NCBI RefSeq assembly: GCF_963169125.1
Contig: NC_084800.1
Span: 54,482,866 to 54,546,865, forward strand
Origin: Humulus lupulus
Taxonomy: Eukaryota > Streptophyta > Magnoliopsida > Rosales > Cannabaceae
Direction of reading: 5' to 3'
DNA: 64,000 nt
Within the stretch, counting starts at the first letter, position 1, and each line of letters starts with the position of its first letter. The translations under genes and the position numbers were made by a program. The notes under the pieces were generated by a model. The model worked only from the letters and a program-made list of their open reading frames with translations. It was not told the DNA's origin and made no database searches. Positions 1 to 11,745 of the stretch are shown piece by piece.

Positions 1-836
1 AAAATAACTTTATTTTCTTCCACTTTCACTTCATTCCCCTCTTTTCACCACCTTAGCATCAAAAACCTGAAACATGAACAAACAAGCATAAATCTGCAAT
101 AAAATAGCCCTAAACTAATGAAAACCTTCCTAAAAACTAGACCATAAATGAGCCTAAAACTCGTTTATCAATATGAACACTACATTTCAAACTAATAAAA
201 AACATCAAATAATTTACTTTTTAAGTACATACAAATAACCTAATATATATATTTATGTATATAATTTACAAAAGAAAAAACACACAAATAGGCTATGAAT
301 ATTTTTATATATATTTATTTTAGATTTTGTTTGGTTGTTTTAGTTTTAGACTTAAAAATTGTTAACTAAATATTCGTAAAATCTTATTTAATTAGTGTAA
401 ATCCTAAAATTGGCAAATTTTATAGAGGTGTCTTTTTATTTAAAAGATGATTTTAAATTCATTTTTATTGTGATTTTTCGGAATTAATATCTTGGATTAT
501 TTGGTAAGGTTTGCAAATAATTCCTTATCTAGTTTGATGTTCTCACAATATGTTTATATAAGGAATTTGTATCTTGTTTTATAAAGAATATATTCTGTGC
601 TTATTAGAATTCATTTTCGGATTATTTTCAATTGATTTTTCGTGCTTTCCAAGATAATTAACTACAGGAAAGACAATCCTTGAGAAATTAATGTTATTTC
701 TTTCTTGAGAATTTTGACCTGACTCACGTATTAGCTATCCCCACAAAATATGTGCCTGTCAGAGCAGAGTCAACTAAATTGACAAATCGTCATTAATCAA
801 GAATATCTTCAAATATTCTTGCTTTTATTGGAGATT
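1..836 (+). repeat. Left part of an old probable LTR
   Basis: AT-rich sequence without a coding region. Together with 10,019-10,640 it reads as one older repeat that the Athila-like element split. The joined unit would carry a TATA-like CTATAAATAG (about 10,050) and a leader-like stretch downstream, as in a plus-oriented LTR. I could not find a terminal TG/CA pair with a target duplication, so the outer limits and the family are open; a copia-type LTR is a guess. Confidence 0.35.
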
Positions 837-841
837 CTTTC

Positions 842-2231
842 TGATCGCGAAAATATATATACGCAAGTGCACGTAATCGATTCAAGTAATATATATGATA
901 AGTAGAGTATCGTTCACACCAAGACTATTTTCCAAGTACCACTAATTGTTCTTTTAATTTCTATTTGGCAATCAAAATTTAGATGAATTTAATTTTAAAA
1001 TTATAAAAGAAAACTAAGAACAAGAATCACTAACTAAAAGATTTAAATCACTATTAAAAAGACCTAGGGTGTTAATTTCATCAACTTGTCATTCTACTAA
1101 TTTTATTAATCAATTCTAAATTTCTTTCTTCCAATTCTAATAGTAGGTTAACATAATTCGATTCATATTCTTTTTCAAGATATAAGATCTCAACCTATAT
1201 GCAGGTTTTCTACATCTATTGTGATAAACTTAAACATATAGAATGCATTATGCATGGAAACCTAATTACTACACAAGTCGTACATGTACTTTCGTCCAAT
1301 ATGCAACCTATGTCTATATAATGATAGCATATTCAATTCTAATCTTTCGAATTTTGAATTAAAATCATAAAATCAAGCTAATATTGATCAAGTATTTACT
1401 AGCATTAAAATATGCTATCATTATATAGATTAGAATATAGAAGAAAAATCAATTGAACATCATAATTAAATTAGATAGAAATCCAAGTGCTACATTAAAC
1501 CATAGATAAAATTATTTAGTTCATATTAGAAATGACTAAATCAACAAAATGGTAATTCAAAAACATAAGATTCACAAACTTAAAGAAGAAGAAAAATGCA
1601 GAATAACTAGCATGAGAATCAAAATTAGTCTCTAAAAACGTAATTAAAAACTGACCTAAAAACTTAAATAAACCATAAATACGAATTTATAGTAAGAAAA
1701 AACTACAATAGCTGTGTTTTTCACAAGCAGGCCGCGACTTGGCCTTCTCTGGGTCGCGACCCGTTTCTGTTTTTGAGCCATTTGGATTCCTTTTAAGTCT
1801 CCAAGCGCTGCGACTCAAACATCATCAAGTCGCGGCCCGTGTCCATTTGCCCCCTTTGATGAGACTCTGATTTCCTCTTGAGTCGCGACACTAATTGCCT
1901 CAAGCAACTATGTATCTGTGACTTCGCCTTGGGTCGCAACTTATAAGCCCAAGTCGCGACTCTAATTCCAATTTTTCTCAAATTACTTCTTTCAACCCGT
2001 CTCTTCACCCAAAACTAACTTTTAATCGTCCTTAGCGTTATTTTGAGTCCAAAAACCACCAAAAGCATCGTTTTCCCACCATTTTCACTTTTTTTTTTAC
2101 ATTTTTCTCGTGATTCACTGCACCAATCTACAACAAAGACAAACAAAAGCGTAATTTTGCACAAAACACACATAAAGACTAAAGATTACCAAAAAAATAC
2201 ATTCTAAAATGACACTAAAATGAAGTTATCA
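842..2231 (-). repeat. 3' LTR of the Athila-like element
   Basis: On the minus strand it begins TGATAACTTC and ends CGCGATCA, giving canonical TG...CA ends. It matches the right LTR along its length with scattered substitutions and small indels. It contains motifs of the form (A/G)GTCGCGAC repeated around 1,730-1,960, which give this LTR a locally GC-rich, semi-palindromic character. A target duplication (CTTTC) abuts it at 837-841. Confidence 0.85.
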
Positions 2232-2246
2232 AACTCCCCCAAACTT
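2232..2246 (-). other. Polypurine tract of the Athila-like element
   Basis: Read on the minus strand this is GTTTGGGGGAGTT immediately before the 3' LTR, the expected position for plus-strand priming. The G-run followed by GAGTT is typical of plant Ty3/gypsy elements. Confidence 0.7.
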
Positions 2247-4059
2247 ACTCTTTGTTCGCCCTCGAACAAAGGACTCAAACAAACCTAGACTTTAACCACT
2301 AAAACAAATTCCACAACATGAATTATACCAACAACAACAATTATGCCTCAAAATCATGAATGTTAGTCATATAATTCTCAGAAAACTACTCAATCTAGAA
2401 TTTTGATCAAAACACTCCATCAACACACTTTAGTCTACTAACATTTTGGATTATCAAATCACGATCATTAAATAAACATATTCAAAAATCAATTATGCTC
2501 ACCAAATGTATTTCCAATTGATCCATTCAAACCAAATAATTCCATAAGCTCACTTACTTGCAATTCTCCACTAATATAAATCATGATATGCATAAGAATC
2601 AATATGACTTTTATAGGCTTGTAATGATGGCTTAGGTAAAGGTAGATGACAAAGTAATTTTTAAGCTCACTTTACTATAAGCAGATGACCAAAACTCAAC
2701 AACTTTACTTCCATAATAATACAATACCATAATCCATTTTCTTGTTTTTTCTTTCTTTCTTTCTTTCTTTTCTTTAGATATATATATTTCAATAATACCT
2801 ACACTCCTCCAAACTTGATTTTTCTATATGTTCATATTGGGAATGTATTATTTTTTTTCTTTTTATTTTTTTCAATATATATACTCTCTCTATTCTGTTT
2901 TTTTTATTTCACTTTTCACTTAATAAACCCATTAAAATCACAATTAAACCCCACTGCACATCAATCCCCATAATTTTGTCTCAATCATATGATCATAGTA
3001 TATAAGGGACGGATATATAACTAAGTTTAAAGTATTAGGCTTAAATGATTGTTTAGAACAAAAAGATACAAAATTTGGCTCAAAAGGGGTAAGCAAAGGA
3101 TCAAGTGATTTAAAGTTGGCAAGAAAAGCTCAAACAATCCAAATGATAGTCTAAATCATATTCTTAAGCATCCATGATATATTATTTCTCCTCAAATAAC
3201 AAGTAAGCAAGTTCTAGAATCGTAGAAAATAATTTCCACTTTCCATTCATCATTCCACTAACCAATTTCAGCAAACATAATCAATATAAAAAACATAGAT
3301 TTAACATCATGACAAGATATTCAACAAATGTTATCTAAACTAAAATGAACTAACAGAGTATTCAATCAGCCACACAGATTTTTTTTTTCAGATTTCATTT
3401 TCTTTGAATTATACTCATAACATTTATTTTATTCTCATTGGCATTTGTTGTCAATCATTATTCATGTTGGTACTAAACACACTAAAACAAAACTCCAAAC
3501 ACTAACAAAAACTAAACAAATCACACAAAACAAAACTAACATAAAAATAAGCTCCCTCCCTCAAACATAAACTAAACATTGTCCCCAATGTTTAAAAATA
3601 AGTAAAAAAAAGAAAACTTACCTAGTGCGAATCACTTCTAAAATGGTGATGGATCTGGAAAAGGATGTCAAGGCGGTGGATGAGGGAAGTACTGGCAGTC
3701 TGCCTCTTTCAATTTTCATACTCTCTGACTTGTGTTAATGTCGCGACTTACAAGTTCAAGTCACGACTTGGCCTGCAGACTAATTGAAAAACATCATTTT
3801 CATGATTTGCACGATTTTTTTATAGACGTTCTACTAAAAATAAATAAACTTTACAAATCCAAAATAAAATTAAATAAAATTTTCCACTAATAAAAAATAA
3901 AAACAAAAACTAAAATTAAATATAGGAATGTCTCCTATAGTGCTGTCGTTAAAGTCATTAAGTCGGACATTTTTCTTCTTTCAAATTCAACTTGGATCAA
4001 GTCCTCCCCTCATGTTCTTGAGAGCCATAGTGTCATGAGTTGGCCCTCGTTTCTTGTGA
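2247..4059 (-). other. Non-coding internal region replacing pol
   Basis: About 1.8 kb between the protease remnant and the polypurine tract. In an autonomous Athila element this part would follow reverse transcriptase, RNase H and integrase. Here I find only AT-rich, stop-rich sequence, with a short stretch (3,640-3,780) again carrying the GTCGCGAC-type motif seen in the LTRs. No reading frame of note in either strand. Confidence 0.6.
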
Positions 4060-4720
4060 TTAAAAATTGGTGGAACTTTCCCCCCGCTCATATAACAATT
4101 GAATCCTTTCACTAAAGAATTTTTTTAATCGATGACGCCCCTTTCGCATTCCAGTTTTAACTATGGATCTTTTCTTAGAGACTTCCAACTTGTTCTCTCC
4201 TTGGTTTAGTACTTCAACTCTACAACATGTTGGAATTTCTGTTGCTACAAAAACATTAAATATTACTTCCTCTTTTCGCACTCGCAGCTTTAACTCACCT
4301 TTTTGTACATCAATTAAAGCCCTACCAGTAGCCAAGAATGGCCTTCCAAGTATTATTTGAATACTTTCATCTTCCTCCATATCTAGAATAATAAAGTTCA
4401 CATGAAAGATGAATTTACCAACTTTTACCAATATGTCCCCAATCACTCCACGAGGATGATTAACTGATCTATCTGCCATCTACAAAGACACAGTAGTTGG
4501 CCGAGCTTCTCCCAAATTCAACATTCAAAGGATTGATAGAGGCATTACATTCACATTGGCCCCTAAATCACATAAAGCCTTCTTGTCTATTGAACCCCCT
4601 ATAGAACATGAGACATTGAAACTACCAGGATCTTTAAGTGCCACTGTCTCATAATCCTCTAACTTCCTTTTCTTCAACAAAATTTATTTCATAAACTTCA
4701 CATAACTTGGGATTTGTTCA
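4060..4720 (-). pseudogene. Retropepsin-like protease remnant (Athila-like)
   Basis: The reading frame at 4,479-4,060 encodes an aspartic-protease C-terminal half, including [12 protein letters not shown], an IILDMEED stretch and the ILGRPFL motif that follows the active site in plant gypsy proteases. Immediately upstream, across a frame break near 4,480, the minus strand encodes a CDLGA motif that aligns with the catalytic Asp-containing site of Athila-type proteases. The remnant ends in stop codons after 4,060 and no reverse transcriptase follows. The enzyme would have cut the Gag-Pol precursor. It is broken by frame changes and is not expected to work. Confidence 0.7.
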
Positions 4721-4859
4721 AGTGCCTCAGCAAACGAAATATTAATGTGTAGTTTTCGAAAGATATCCAAAAATTTGGAAAATTGTTTGTCAAGAGTAGC
4801 CTTTCGGAACCTTTGAGGATATGGAATCCTTGGTGTTGGCTCGATGTATTTTGACTTCT

Positions 4860-6430
4860 CTATTTTTGGAAGGTCTTCAGTAATCTCCTCTTATATTGGA
4901 CTAGAACTTGTTGATCCTCTTTTTTCTTCCCCTTGTCGTCCACTGTAGGTCCATCATACTTAGTCTCACTCCTCAAAGTGACAGCTTGACATTGTTCTTT
5001 AGGATTTACCTCTGTGGAACTAGGCAAATTCCCTTGCTGTCTACTAGAAAAAATTTCTGCCAATTGACCTATTTTTGTCTCCAAACTCCTAATTTGAAGA
5101 CCTTGTCTCTATCATAAATTGATTTAATTGGTCTTGCTGAATTGTTGGTGGGTTCATTTGAGGATGTGGTGGTGGATGAGATGGGTGTGGATTTGGATCA
5201 TAATATGGTCTAGAATGTAATCCATAAGTTGGTTGATGAGGGGGTTGTTGAGGTGGATACTGTGGATATTGTGGTTGTAACCCTTGATTATTTTTCTAAG
5301 ACGAATTAGGGTGATCTTTCCAAGCAGGAGTATAGGAATTGGTGTAAGTGTTAGGAGTAGGTCTTGAAAAATTACCAATAACCTGTGCTTTTTCCAAGGG
5401 CATATTATTCACATTAGTTGAGCAACTAGCTGTGCTCGAGCATTGTTCATAAGCATGTGGTCCCCCACAAATCTCACAACTTATAGCATTCTGTACTTGC
5501 ATTGCTTGTGCGGAGAGATTAGTTTGTGGCAATTGCTTGGTTAGAGATGCCACCTGAGCAATCAATAGCGCAATTGGATCAACTTTTAAGACTCCTGCTA
5601 CTTTCTTGTTCTCACGCTCAGTAGGCCAATAGTTATTCATGGCCATCTCTTCCAATAATTCATATGCTTCATTAGCACTTTTTCTCATAAACACTCCTCC
5701 TGATGATGCATCTATAATTGTCCTTGTATTGCCCCCCAAACCATTGTAAAAAGTATGAACTAGCAGCCACTTCTCTATTCCAGGATGGGGCATTTCCTTT
5801 GCAACTCTTTAAATTGTTCTCATGCATCATATAAAGACTCTCCATCCAGTTGATGGAAGTTATTAATCTTTCCTCTTATCCTGGCTGACTTGGTAGGAGG
5901 AAAATATTTACCAAGGAATTTCTGAGCCAAATCTTTCCAAGTAATTAAGTATAGAGTTGGCTTGTAATGAATTCAACCAACTCTTAGCTCTGTCCCTTAG
6001 TGAAAATGGGAATAATCTCAATCTTACAACATCTTTACTCACCCCATTCATTTTGAATGTCGCACATAGCTCTAAAAAGTTTGTGATATGGATATTTGGA
6101 TCCTCATTTGGTAACCCCCCAAATTGTACATAGTTCTGCAACATTTGAATAATTGAGGGTTTTATCTCAAAATTATTTGCCTCAACCGTTGGAGGACGAA
6201 TGCTTGAATGTATTCCCGTAACAGTAGAGAGTACATAGTTCCTTAATGGCAGATCGACTTCAGCTGTATTACCCATATTTGCATTGTTGTTGACAACATT
6301 ATTTGCATCCTCAGCTATGGTGAAATCTAATATTTTCTTTATCTTGCGATTCTTTCTGCACGTTCTCTCAGTTTCAAGATCTATTGGTATGATTTCCTTT
6401 TGTCTACTTCCTCACATATACCAACAATTC
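4860..6430 (-). pseudogene. Athila-like gag remnant
   Basis: Fragments in successive minus-strand frames form one gag protein. The N-terminal part (6,276-5,908, and upstream to about 6,430) carries the capsid-type stretch ending in [19 protein letters not shown], typical of the plant retrotransposon gag family. A one-base shift near 5,960 and an in-frame stop near 5,830 separate it from 5,793-5,296, which holds YNGL, a conserved EAYELLEEMA helix and a zinc knuckle CEICGGPHAYEQC. A Pro/Gln/His-rich tail follows (5,378-5,154), then a segment with IGQLAEIFSSRQQG (5,084-4,860). Gag would form the virus-like particle; multiple breaks mark this copy as a pseudogene. Confidence 0.8.
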
Positions 6431-6535
6431 CTGAAACACAATATAGCCTTGATCCAAATAAGTGTAAAAAAATAAAAATAAAAAATAAAAATACCGAATT
6501 AGAACAAATAACAATTAACTTTGATATTGGAAAGT

Positions 6536-6562
6536 AAGTCCCCGACAACGTCACCAAATACT
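6536..6562 (-). other. Primer-binding site of the Athila-like element
   Basis: Directly inside the 5' LTR the minus strand reads TTTGGTGACGTTGTCGGGGA. It resembles the tRNA-Asp-type primer site (TGGCGCCGTTGCCGGGGA) known in Athila elements, with substitutions. The tRNA assignment is inferred from that resemblance. Confidence 0.55.
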
Positions 6563-6594
6563 TGATCGCACTACTACAAAAACACCTTTTTAGG

Positions 6595-6935
6595 ACACAT
6601 TTTTAGGACACTCACATAAATGCGAGTCCTAAAAAAGTCTCCTGGACCTTTTAGGACTCGCATTGCGAGTCCTTATAGAATTTGTTTTAGGACTCGCGGA
6701 GCGAGTCCTAAAAACTATGTGTGTCCTAAAAGTTTGAGTTTTTTTTAAACAAACACCTCCTGGACTTTTTAGGACTCGCATTGCGAGTCCTAAAAACTTA
6801 TGTATATCATAAAATTTTGAATTTTAAAAAGCAGGAGATTTTTAGGACTCGCGTTGCGAGTCCTAAAAGAATGTTTTTAGGACTCGCATTCCGAGTCCTA
6901 AAAACATTATTCGCGAGTCCTAAAAACTTATGTGT
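6595..6935. repeat. Left subterminal repeats of CACTA family 1
   Basis: Repeated copies of the unit TTTTAGGACTCGC and its inverse GCGAGTCCTAAAA, many joined as palindromes around a short ATT spacer. In characterised CACTA elements such subterminal repeats bind the element-encoded TnpA protein; that role is inferred here. Confidence 0.8.
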
Positions 6936-7311
6936 ATCATAAAATTTTGAATTTTGAAAATTTTCGAATTCCCACTAATTTTTTGAAGTGTTCTCATTTA
7001 ATTAATTATTTATTAGGAAATAATTAATAAAAAATAATTATTATGTGTTGGGAAATAATATTTAACAATATATATTTTTTTTTACATTTCATTTTTATAT
7101 TTTAAATGTTTTATCATATACATAATACCTAATCCTAATAACCTAATAGAACTCAGCCGCCTCCTTCTTTCATCTTCTTCTTCTTCAACATAAACAACTC
7201 AGCTGCCTCCTTCCTCCTCCTTCTTCTTCTTCTTCTTCTTCAACAGAAAGAACTCAGCCCTTAGCCATTCATCATCAATAGTTGCAGACGACGACCGACG
7301 GTGGCGCAAAT

Positions 7312-7580
7312 CTTCGGGCTGGGTGGTTCTCGGCGATGGCGGCGGATTCAAGCGACGCAGGGGCATGAAATTTCGGGCTGGGTGGTTCTCGGCAACAACT
7401 ACGGCTTCGAGCGACGCAGGGGCGACGACTTCAAGCTTCAGCCGACGCATGCTCGGTCTAGGTGGTTCTTCTCGCCGACGACTTCGGGCGACGTTGGGGC
7501 TCATCGGTGCAAGGCTTCTGGCTGGGGCTCAATGTCGACGGCGACTGGTGGTTCTCGGCGCCTCCGTCCACCACGGTAGT
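7312..7580. repeat. GC-rich tandem repeat inside CACTA family 1
   Basis: A GC-rich island in otherwise AT-rich DNA. A unit of roughly 60 bp, recognisable by GGGCTGGGTGGTTCTCGGC and by AGCGACGCAGGGGC, occurs twice back to back (about 7,315-7,430) and in decayed form further right. Overlapping open frames exist on both strands here, but they follow from the GC-rich repeat and none resembles a known protein. It may be captured host sequence. Confidence 0.6.
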
Positions 7581-7691
7581 TGTTTCTGAATGTTATATAT
7601 ATATTGATTTAATATTTATTTAATATATAAATGTTATTTTTGAATTATATATATATATATTGATTTGAACATTATTAGAGTATATATATAT

Positions 7692-8010
7692 TGTTAGAGT
7701 ATACTGTTATGTTATTAGTTGGTAATGCTGTTCAGTTAGTTACGTAAAGGTCTTAGTCTTGTATAAATACATTTTCAGTGTAACAGAGTAAGGCAATAAT
7801 ACAGAATAATCATTGTCATTCAACTTCTTCTTTGGACTTTACACCTACACCAACATCAAATGATAAATCAGAAGAAGAAGAAGAAGATACAGTACAGAGG
7901 GGAAGAGGTCCATAATTCAGATAGTGAGGAGATGAGGGAGAAAGATACAACTGAGGTGAGGAGGTCAAGAAAAAGGGCAAATCTGTGTAGACGTGTTGTT
8001 TCAAAAGTTT
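7692..8010 (+). repeat. Possible copia LTR/pol fragment inside CACTA family 1
   Basis: The stretch from 7,692 begins TGTTAGAGTATA and contains TTGTATAAATAC followed by an ATTGTCATTCA-like end near 7,821, the general layout of a short Ty1/copia LTR. A frame after it encodes an acidic, low-complexity stretch (SEEEEEDTVQ) that could come from a copia linker or could be random. No duplication or partner LTR found. Confidence 0.3.
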
Positions 8011-8289
8011 GAGCGAGCATACTATACAGACATGTTGTTTCTTTGACCGCTACAATTAGATTGACTATTATATGTACTCTAAAGTTCTAAACAACTCAAT
8101 TTGATTGTTTATGTAGATTTAATTATATAAAATTGTTGTTTATCTTTAGAATTAATTAGAATGGCTGTTAATTGTTGTGTCTATTTTGTTATTTTAATTT
8201 ATAAGTTTTCATAATTGTATATAAATGTTTAATTTAAAAAGTTATTTTTAATTTAAAATAAAAATAAATTATTTTTAAAAAACTAAAAA

Positions 8290-8600
8290 TAAAATTTTTC
8301 AGGACTAGCAATGCAAGTCCTAAAAACATTAATTTAGGACTCGCAATGAGAGTCCTAAAAAATTACTTAAAGACACTCAACCAGATTTTTTAGGACTTGC
8401 ATTGTGAGTCCTAAAAGAATGTTTTTAGGACTCGCACATTCTTTTAGAACTCGCATTGCGAGTCCTAAAAATATTCTTTTAGGACTCGCAATGCAAGTCC
8501 TAAAAAACCTTAGTTTTTAAGGCTCTCAAATAGAGGACTCGCGGGGCGCGAGTCCTAAAAACTTTTTTAGGACTCGTAATGCTAGTCCTAAAAAACCTTT
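8290..8600. repeat. Right subterminal repeats of CACTA family 1
   Basis: Same palindromic GGACTCGC/GCGAGTCC units as at the left end, in both orientations, up to the right terminal inverted repeat. Confidence 0.8.
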
Positions 8601-8615
8601 TTTGTAGTAGTGTCG

Positions 8616-10013
8616 CGAAAATATATATATGCAAGTGCACGTAATCGATTCAAGTAATATATATGATAAGTAGAGTATCATTCCCACGAAGACTATCTTC
8701 CAAGTACCACTAATTGTTCTTTTAATTTCTATTTGGCAATCAAAATTTATATGAATTTAATTTAAAATTATAAAAGAAAACTCAGAATAAGAATCACTAA
8801 TTAAAATATTTAAATCACTATTAAAAAGACCTAGGGTGTTAATTTCATAAACGTGTCATTCTACTAATTTTATTAATCAATTCTTAATTTCTTTCTTTCT
8901 ATTCTAATAGCAGGTTAACATAATTCGATTCCTATTCTTTTTCGAGATATAAAATCTCAACCTATATGCAGGTTTTCTACATCTCTGTAATAAACTTAAA
9001 CATATATAATGCATTAAGCATGGAAACCTAATTACTACACGAGTCATATATGTACTTTCGTCCAATATGCAACCCATGTCTATATAATGATAGCATATTC
9101 AATTCTCATCTTTTGAATTTTGAATTAATATCATAAAATTAAGCAAATATTGATCAAGTATTTACTAGCATTAAACACACATTATATAGATTAGAATAGA
9201 GAAGAAAAATCAATAGAACATCATAATTAAATTAGATAGAAATCCAAGTGACTACATTAAACCCTAGATAAAATTGTTTAGTTCATATCAGACATATGAC
9301 TAAATCAACAAAATAATAATTCAAAAACATAAGATTCCCAAACTTAAAGAAGAAAGAAAAATTAAAAAAATGCAGAATAACTAGCCTAAGAATCAAAATT
9401 AGTCTCTAAAAATGTAATTAAAAATTGACCTAATAACATAATTAAACCCTAAATACAAATTTATTGTAAAAAAAAAAAAGCTACAATAGCTATGTTTTTC
9501 ACGTGCGGGTCGCGACTTGGCCTTTTCTAGGTCGCAGCCCGTGTCTGTTTTTGAGCCATTTCGATTCCTTTTAAGTCTCCAGGCGCCGTGACTCAAACAT
9601 CATCAATATTCGCGGCCCGTGTCCATTTTTCCCCTTTGATGAGCCTCTGATTTCCTCTTGAGTTGCGACTAGTAAGTCCAAGTCCCGACACTAATTGCCT
9701 CCAGCATCCATGTGTCTTTGACTTCGCCTTGAGTCACGACTTATAAGCCCAAGTCGCGGCTCTAATTCCATTTTTTTTTATCAAATTACTTCTTTCAACT
9801 CGTCTCTTCATCCAAAACTGACTTTTAATAGTCCAACAACCGCCAAAAGCATTGTTTTTCCACCATTTTCACTTCTTTTTACATTTTTCTCGTAATTCAC
9901 CGCATCAATCTACAACAAAGACAAACAAAAGCGTAATCTTGCATAAAACACACATAAAGACTCAATATTACCACAAAAACACATTCTAAAATGACACTAA
10001 AATGAAGTTATTA
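8616..10013 (-). repeat. 5' LTR of the Athila-like element (main part)
   Basis: This is the right LTR; its first six bases (TGATCG) are at 6,563-6,568, left of the CACTA insertion. It aligns with 842-2,231 throughout. Its outer end reads TTATTA instead of the TTATCA of the other LTR, so the terminal CA has become TA, a likely C-to-T change after insertion. The duplication CTTTC follows at 10,014-10,018. Confidence 0.85.
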
Positions 10014-10018
10014 CTTTC

Positions 10019-10640
10019 TCAGCCTTTCTGAGCACGAAATTATCTCTATAAATAGTCTTCTAGGGCCTTGAGAAAAAGTTAACTCTTTGGTGCATAGTTT
10101 TTGTGAGTGAATTGTAATATCTGTAAGGGTTCATAGTATGTATTTAAGATTATTGTATTCACATGTTCTTGTAGTAAACAAGTGTTTAGTTTTGTGGCGA
10201 GTTATACTATATTCATGAGTGAATACAAGTTATAATTTGAACACAATTCTTATAGTCTTCGGGAGAAGTTTTTTACAAGCCTTACTTTGGGAGGATGCAA
10301 GCACTCGCTGGCCATTGAAGCGAGTTCAAGTGCTTAGGCGTTTCAATCAAAATCAGATTAGTGAATTGAAGTACAACAAAGTTGCAGCAAATCTCAAGAT
10401 GGAGTCTTGTTTTGTTTAAGTTAATATTTTTGTACTTGTGATTCTCTATTAATTGGTTTTATTCTCTGGGTGTGGCCCCATGGAGTAGGTTATCAGAAAG
10501 GGACTCTGAACTTTGTAAGAATTTGTTGTATTCTTTATTGTTTTTGCACTGTCATTTATTGTGTTTAGTTTCTGTCATGACAAGTTATTATTATGTTTCG
10601 ATAGATCTGAAATATCTTTCAACATTCAATTATCATTCCG
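10019..10640 (+). repeat. Right part of the old probable LTR
   Basis: Continues the repeat interrupted at 841. It holds CTCTATAAATAG near 10,050, then a leader-like stretch and a GGGTGTGGCCCCATGGAGTAG motif near 10,467, reminiscent of the 3' part of copia LTRs. A 66-codon open frame at 10,219-10,419 has no recognisable relatives and is probably fortuitous. Confidence 0.35.
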
Positions 10641-11745
10641 TACCTTAATTAATTTACTTAGTTTAATTAATTTGATAATTACTAAAAACAGAATTTCAAT
10701 TGCTATAAAATTTATAACTTTAAAATATTAAATAAATTATGCAACTTAGTAGTTTATTATGCAATTAAATGAAAAACGATAAAGTAACATAAATTTAAAT
10801 AATAAAACTACTTTGTACATATAACTTTTAATAATGTATTTGATTTTAGTTGTAAATTATTTTATTATATTGTACAAAATATATCACTAATAATGAAAAA
10901 TATAACTTATTTTAATATTTAGATTTTATTAATCATTTTATTATTATTATTTATATAAGTTAAATTATAATTTGCAGCACATACTTTTTATGTACACCAT
11001 TAGTATATTTATATGTGTTCGATTATTCTAACGAAAGGCTTTGAGAGAACGATCTGGTTTTTAGTTAATATATTATTGGAAGTGTAATTTAGTAATAATT
11101 GTTTAACTATGGAAAGTAAGCGCCTGATATAACCTTATAAAATCTTTTTAAATAAATTATTTTTTAACAAAAAGGTAATTTTTTTAGAATGTTTAAAATC
11201 ATATTTATTTTTTATTTAAAAAAATTATTATTTAAACAATTTTAGAATAAAAATTATTTTATGTTTACATGAATATATTTTTTAAAGATTTTTGTAAAAT
11301 AATATAAAAATAAATCATTTCAAATAAATAAGTAGAAGTATTATTGTCTCATTAAATTTAAAATTTACTAAAATAAACTCAAGAGGAGTATTTTATTTAT
11401 TTTTAAATTATTTGCTTAAACAGAAATTGAATAAAATTTTATTTCAAAAAGTGAAACAATATTTTTCAAAATATTTTATGTTTTACTTAAATAAAATATA
11501 TATTTAAAAAAATTATAAAGTATTAGAAATTATAAAAAAAATTCAAATAAATAAACGAAAAGTATTATTAGTAAAATTAATTTTGGCTTAAAATGAACTC
11601 AAGGAATGATATTTAATATATATAATTGACACCCAGAGCAGAGCAGCCTCGGGGAAAACTAACGAATTATGTTTTTAAGCAAATATATATATATATATAT
11701 ATACATACATATATTTATATTAATATAAAAAAAAATAGTATATAT
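10641..11745. other. AT-rich intergenic sequence
   Basis: Very AT-rich with poly-A/T runs and a short TA microsatellite near 11,687-11,705. I see no gene, terminal repeat or structured element. Confidence 0.6.

Larger units (their letters stand above)
6569..8612. mobile_element. Non-autonomous CACTA-type element (family 1)
   Basis: The 2,044-bp element starts CACTACTACAAAAA and ends in its inverse TTTTTGTAGTAGTG. It is flanked by the 3-bp duplication TCG (6,566-6,568 and 8,613-8,615), as expected for CACTA transposons. Removing it restores the continuous Athila LTR end TGATCGCGAAAA. Both subterminal regions are packed with a palindromic repeat built on AGGACTCGC...GCGAGTCCT. No transposase is present; the interior holds a GC-rich tandem repeat and a possible copia fragment. 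It must have been mobilised in trans. Confidence 0.88.
837..10018 (-). mobile_element. Athila-like LTR retrotransposon, gag-protease only, nested insertion
   Basis: Two LTRs of about 1.39 kb (842-2,231 and 6,563-6,568 plus 8,616-10,013) are flanked by the same 5-bp duplication CTTTC (837-841 and 10,014-10,018). The element reads on the minus strand: the 5' LTR is on the right, the primer-binding site is left of 6,563, gag and protease remnants lie between 6,430 and 4,060, and a purine tract sits beside the 3' LTR at 2,232. The gag style (zinc knuckle, long Pro/Gln-rich tail) and a protease with a DLGA-type site match the Athila lineage of Ty3/gypsy. No reverse transcriptase, RNase H or integrase is visible, so it looks like a non-autonomous derivative (TR-GAG-like). 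A CACTA element interrupts the 5' LTR. Confidence 0.85.

Noticed and set aside
6595..6935. Regularly spaced palindromic repeats that might suggest a CRISPR-like array
   Set aside because: They lie symmetrically at both ends of a CACTA element with a target duplication, spacing is irregular, and the genome is a plant's.
7199..7589. Overlapping open frames of 88-101 codons on both strands
   Set aside because: They follow from a GC-rich tandem repeat; products are Arg/Ser/Pro-rich without any domain, and no start context or splice structure supports a gene.
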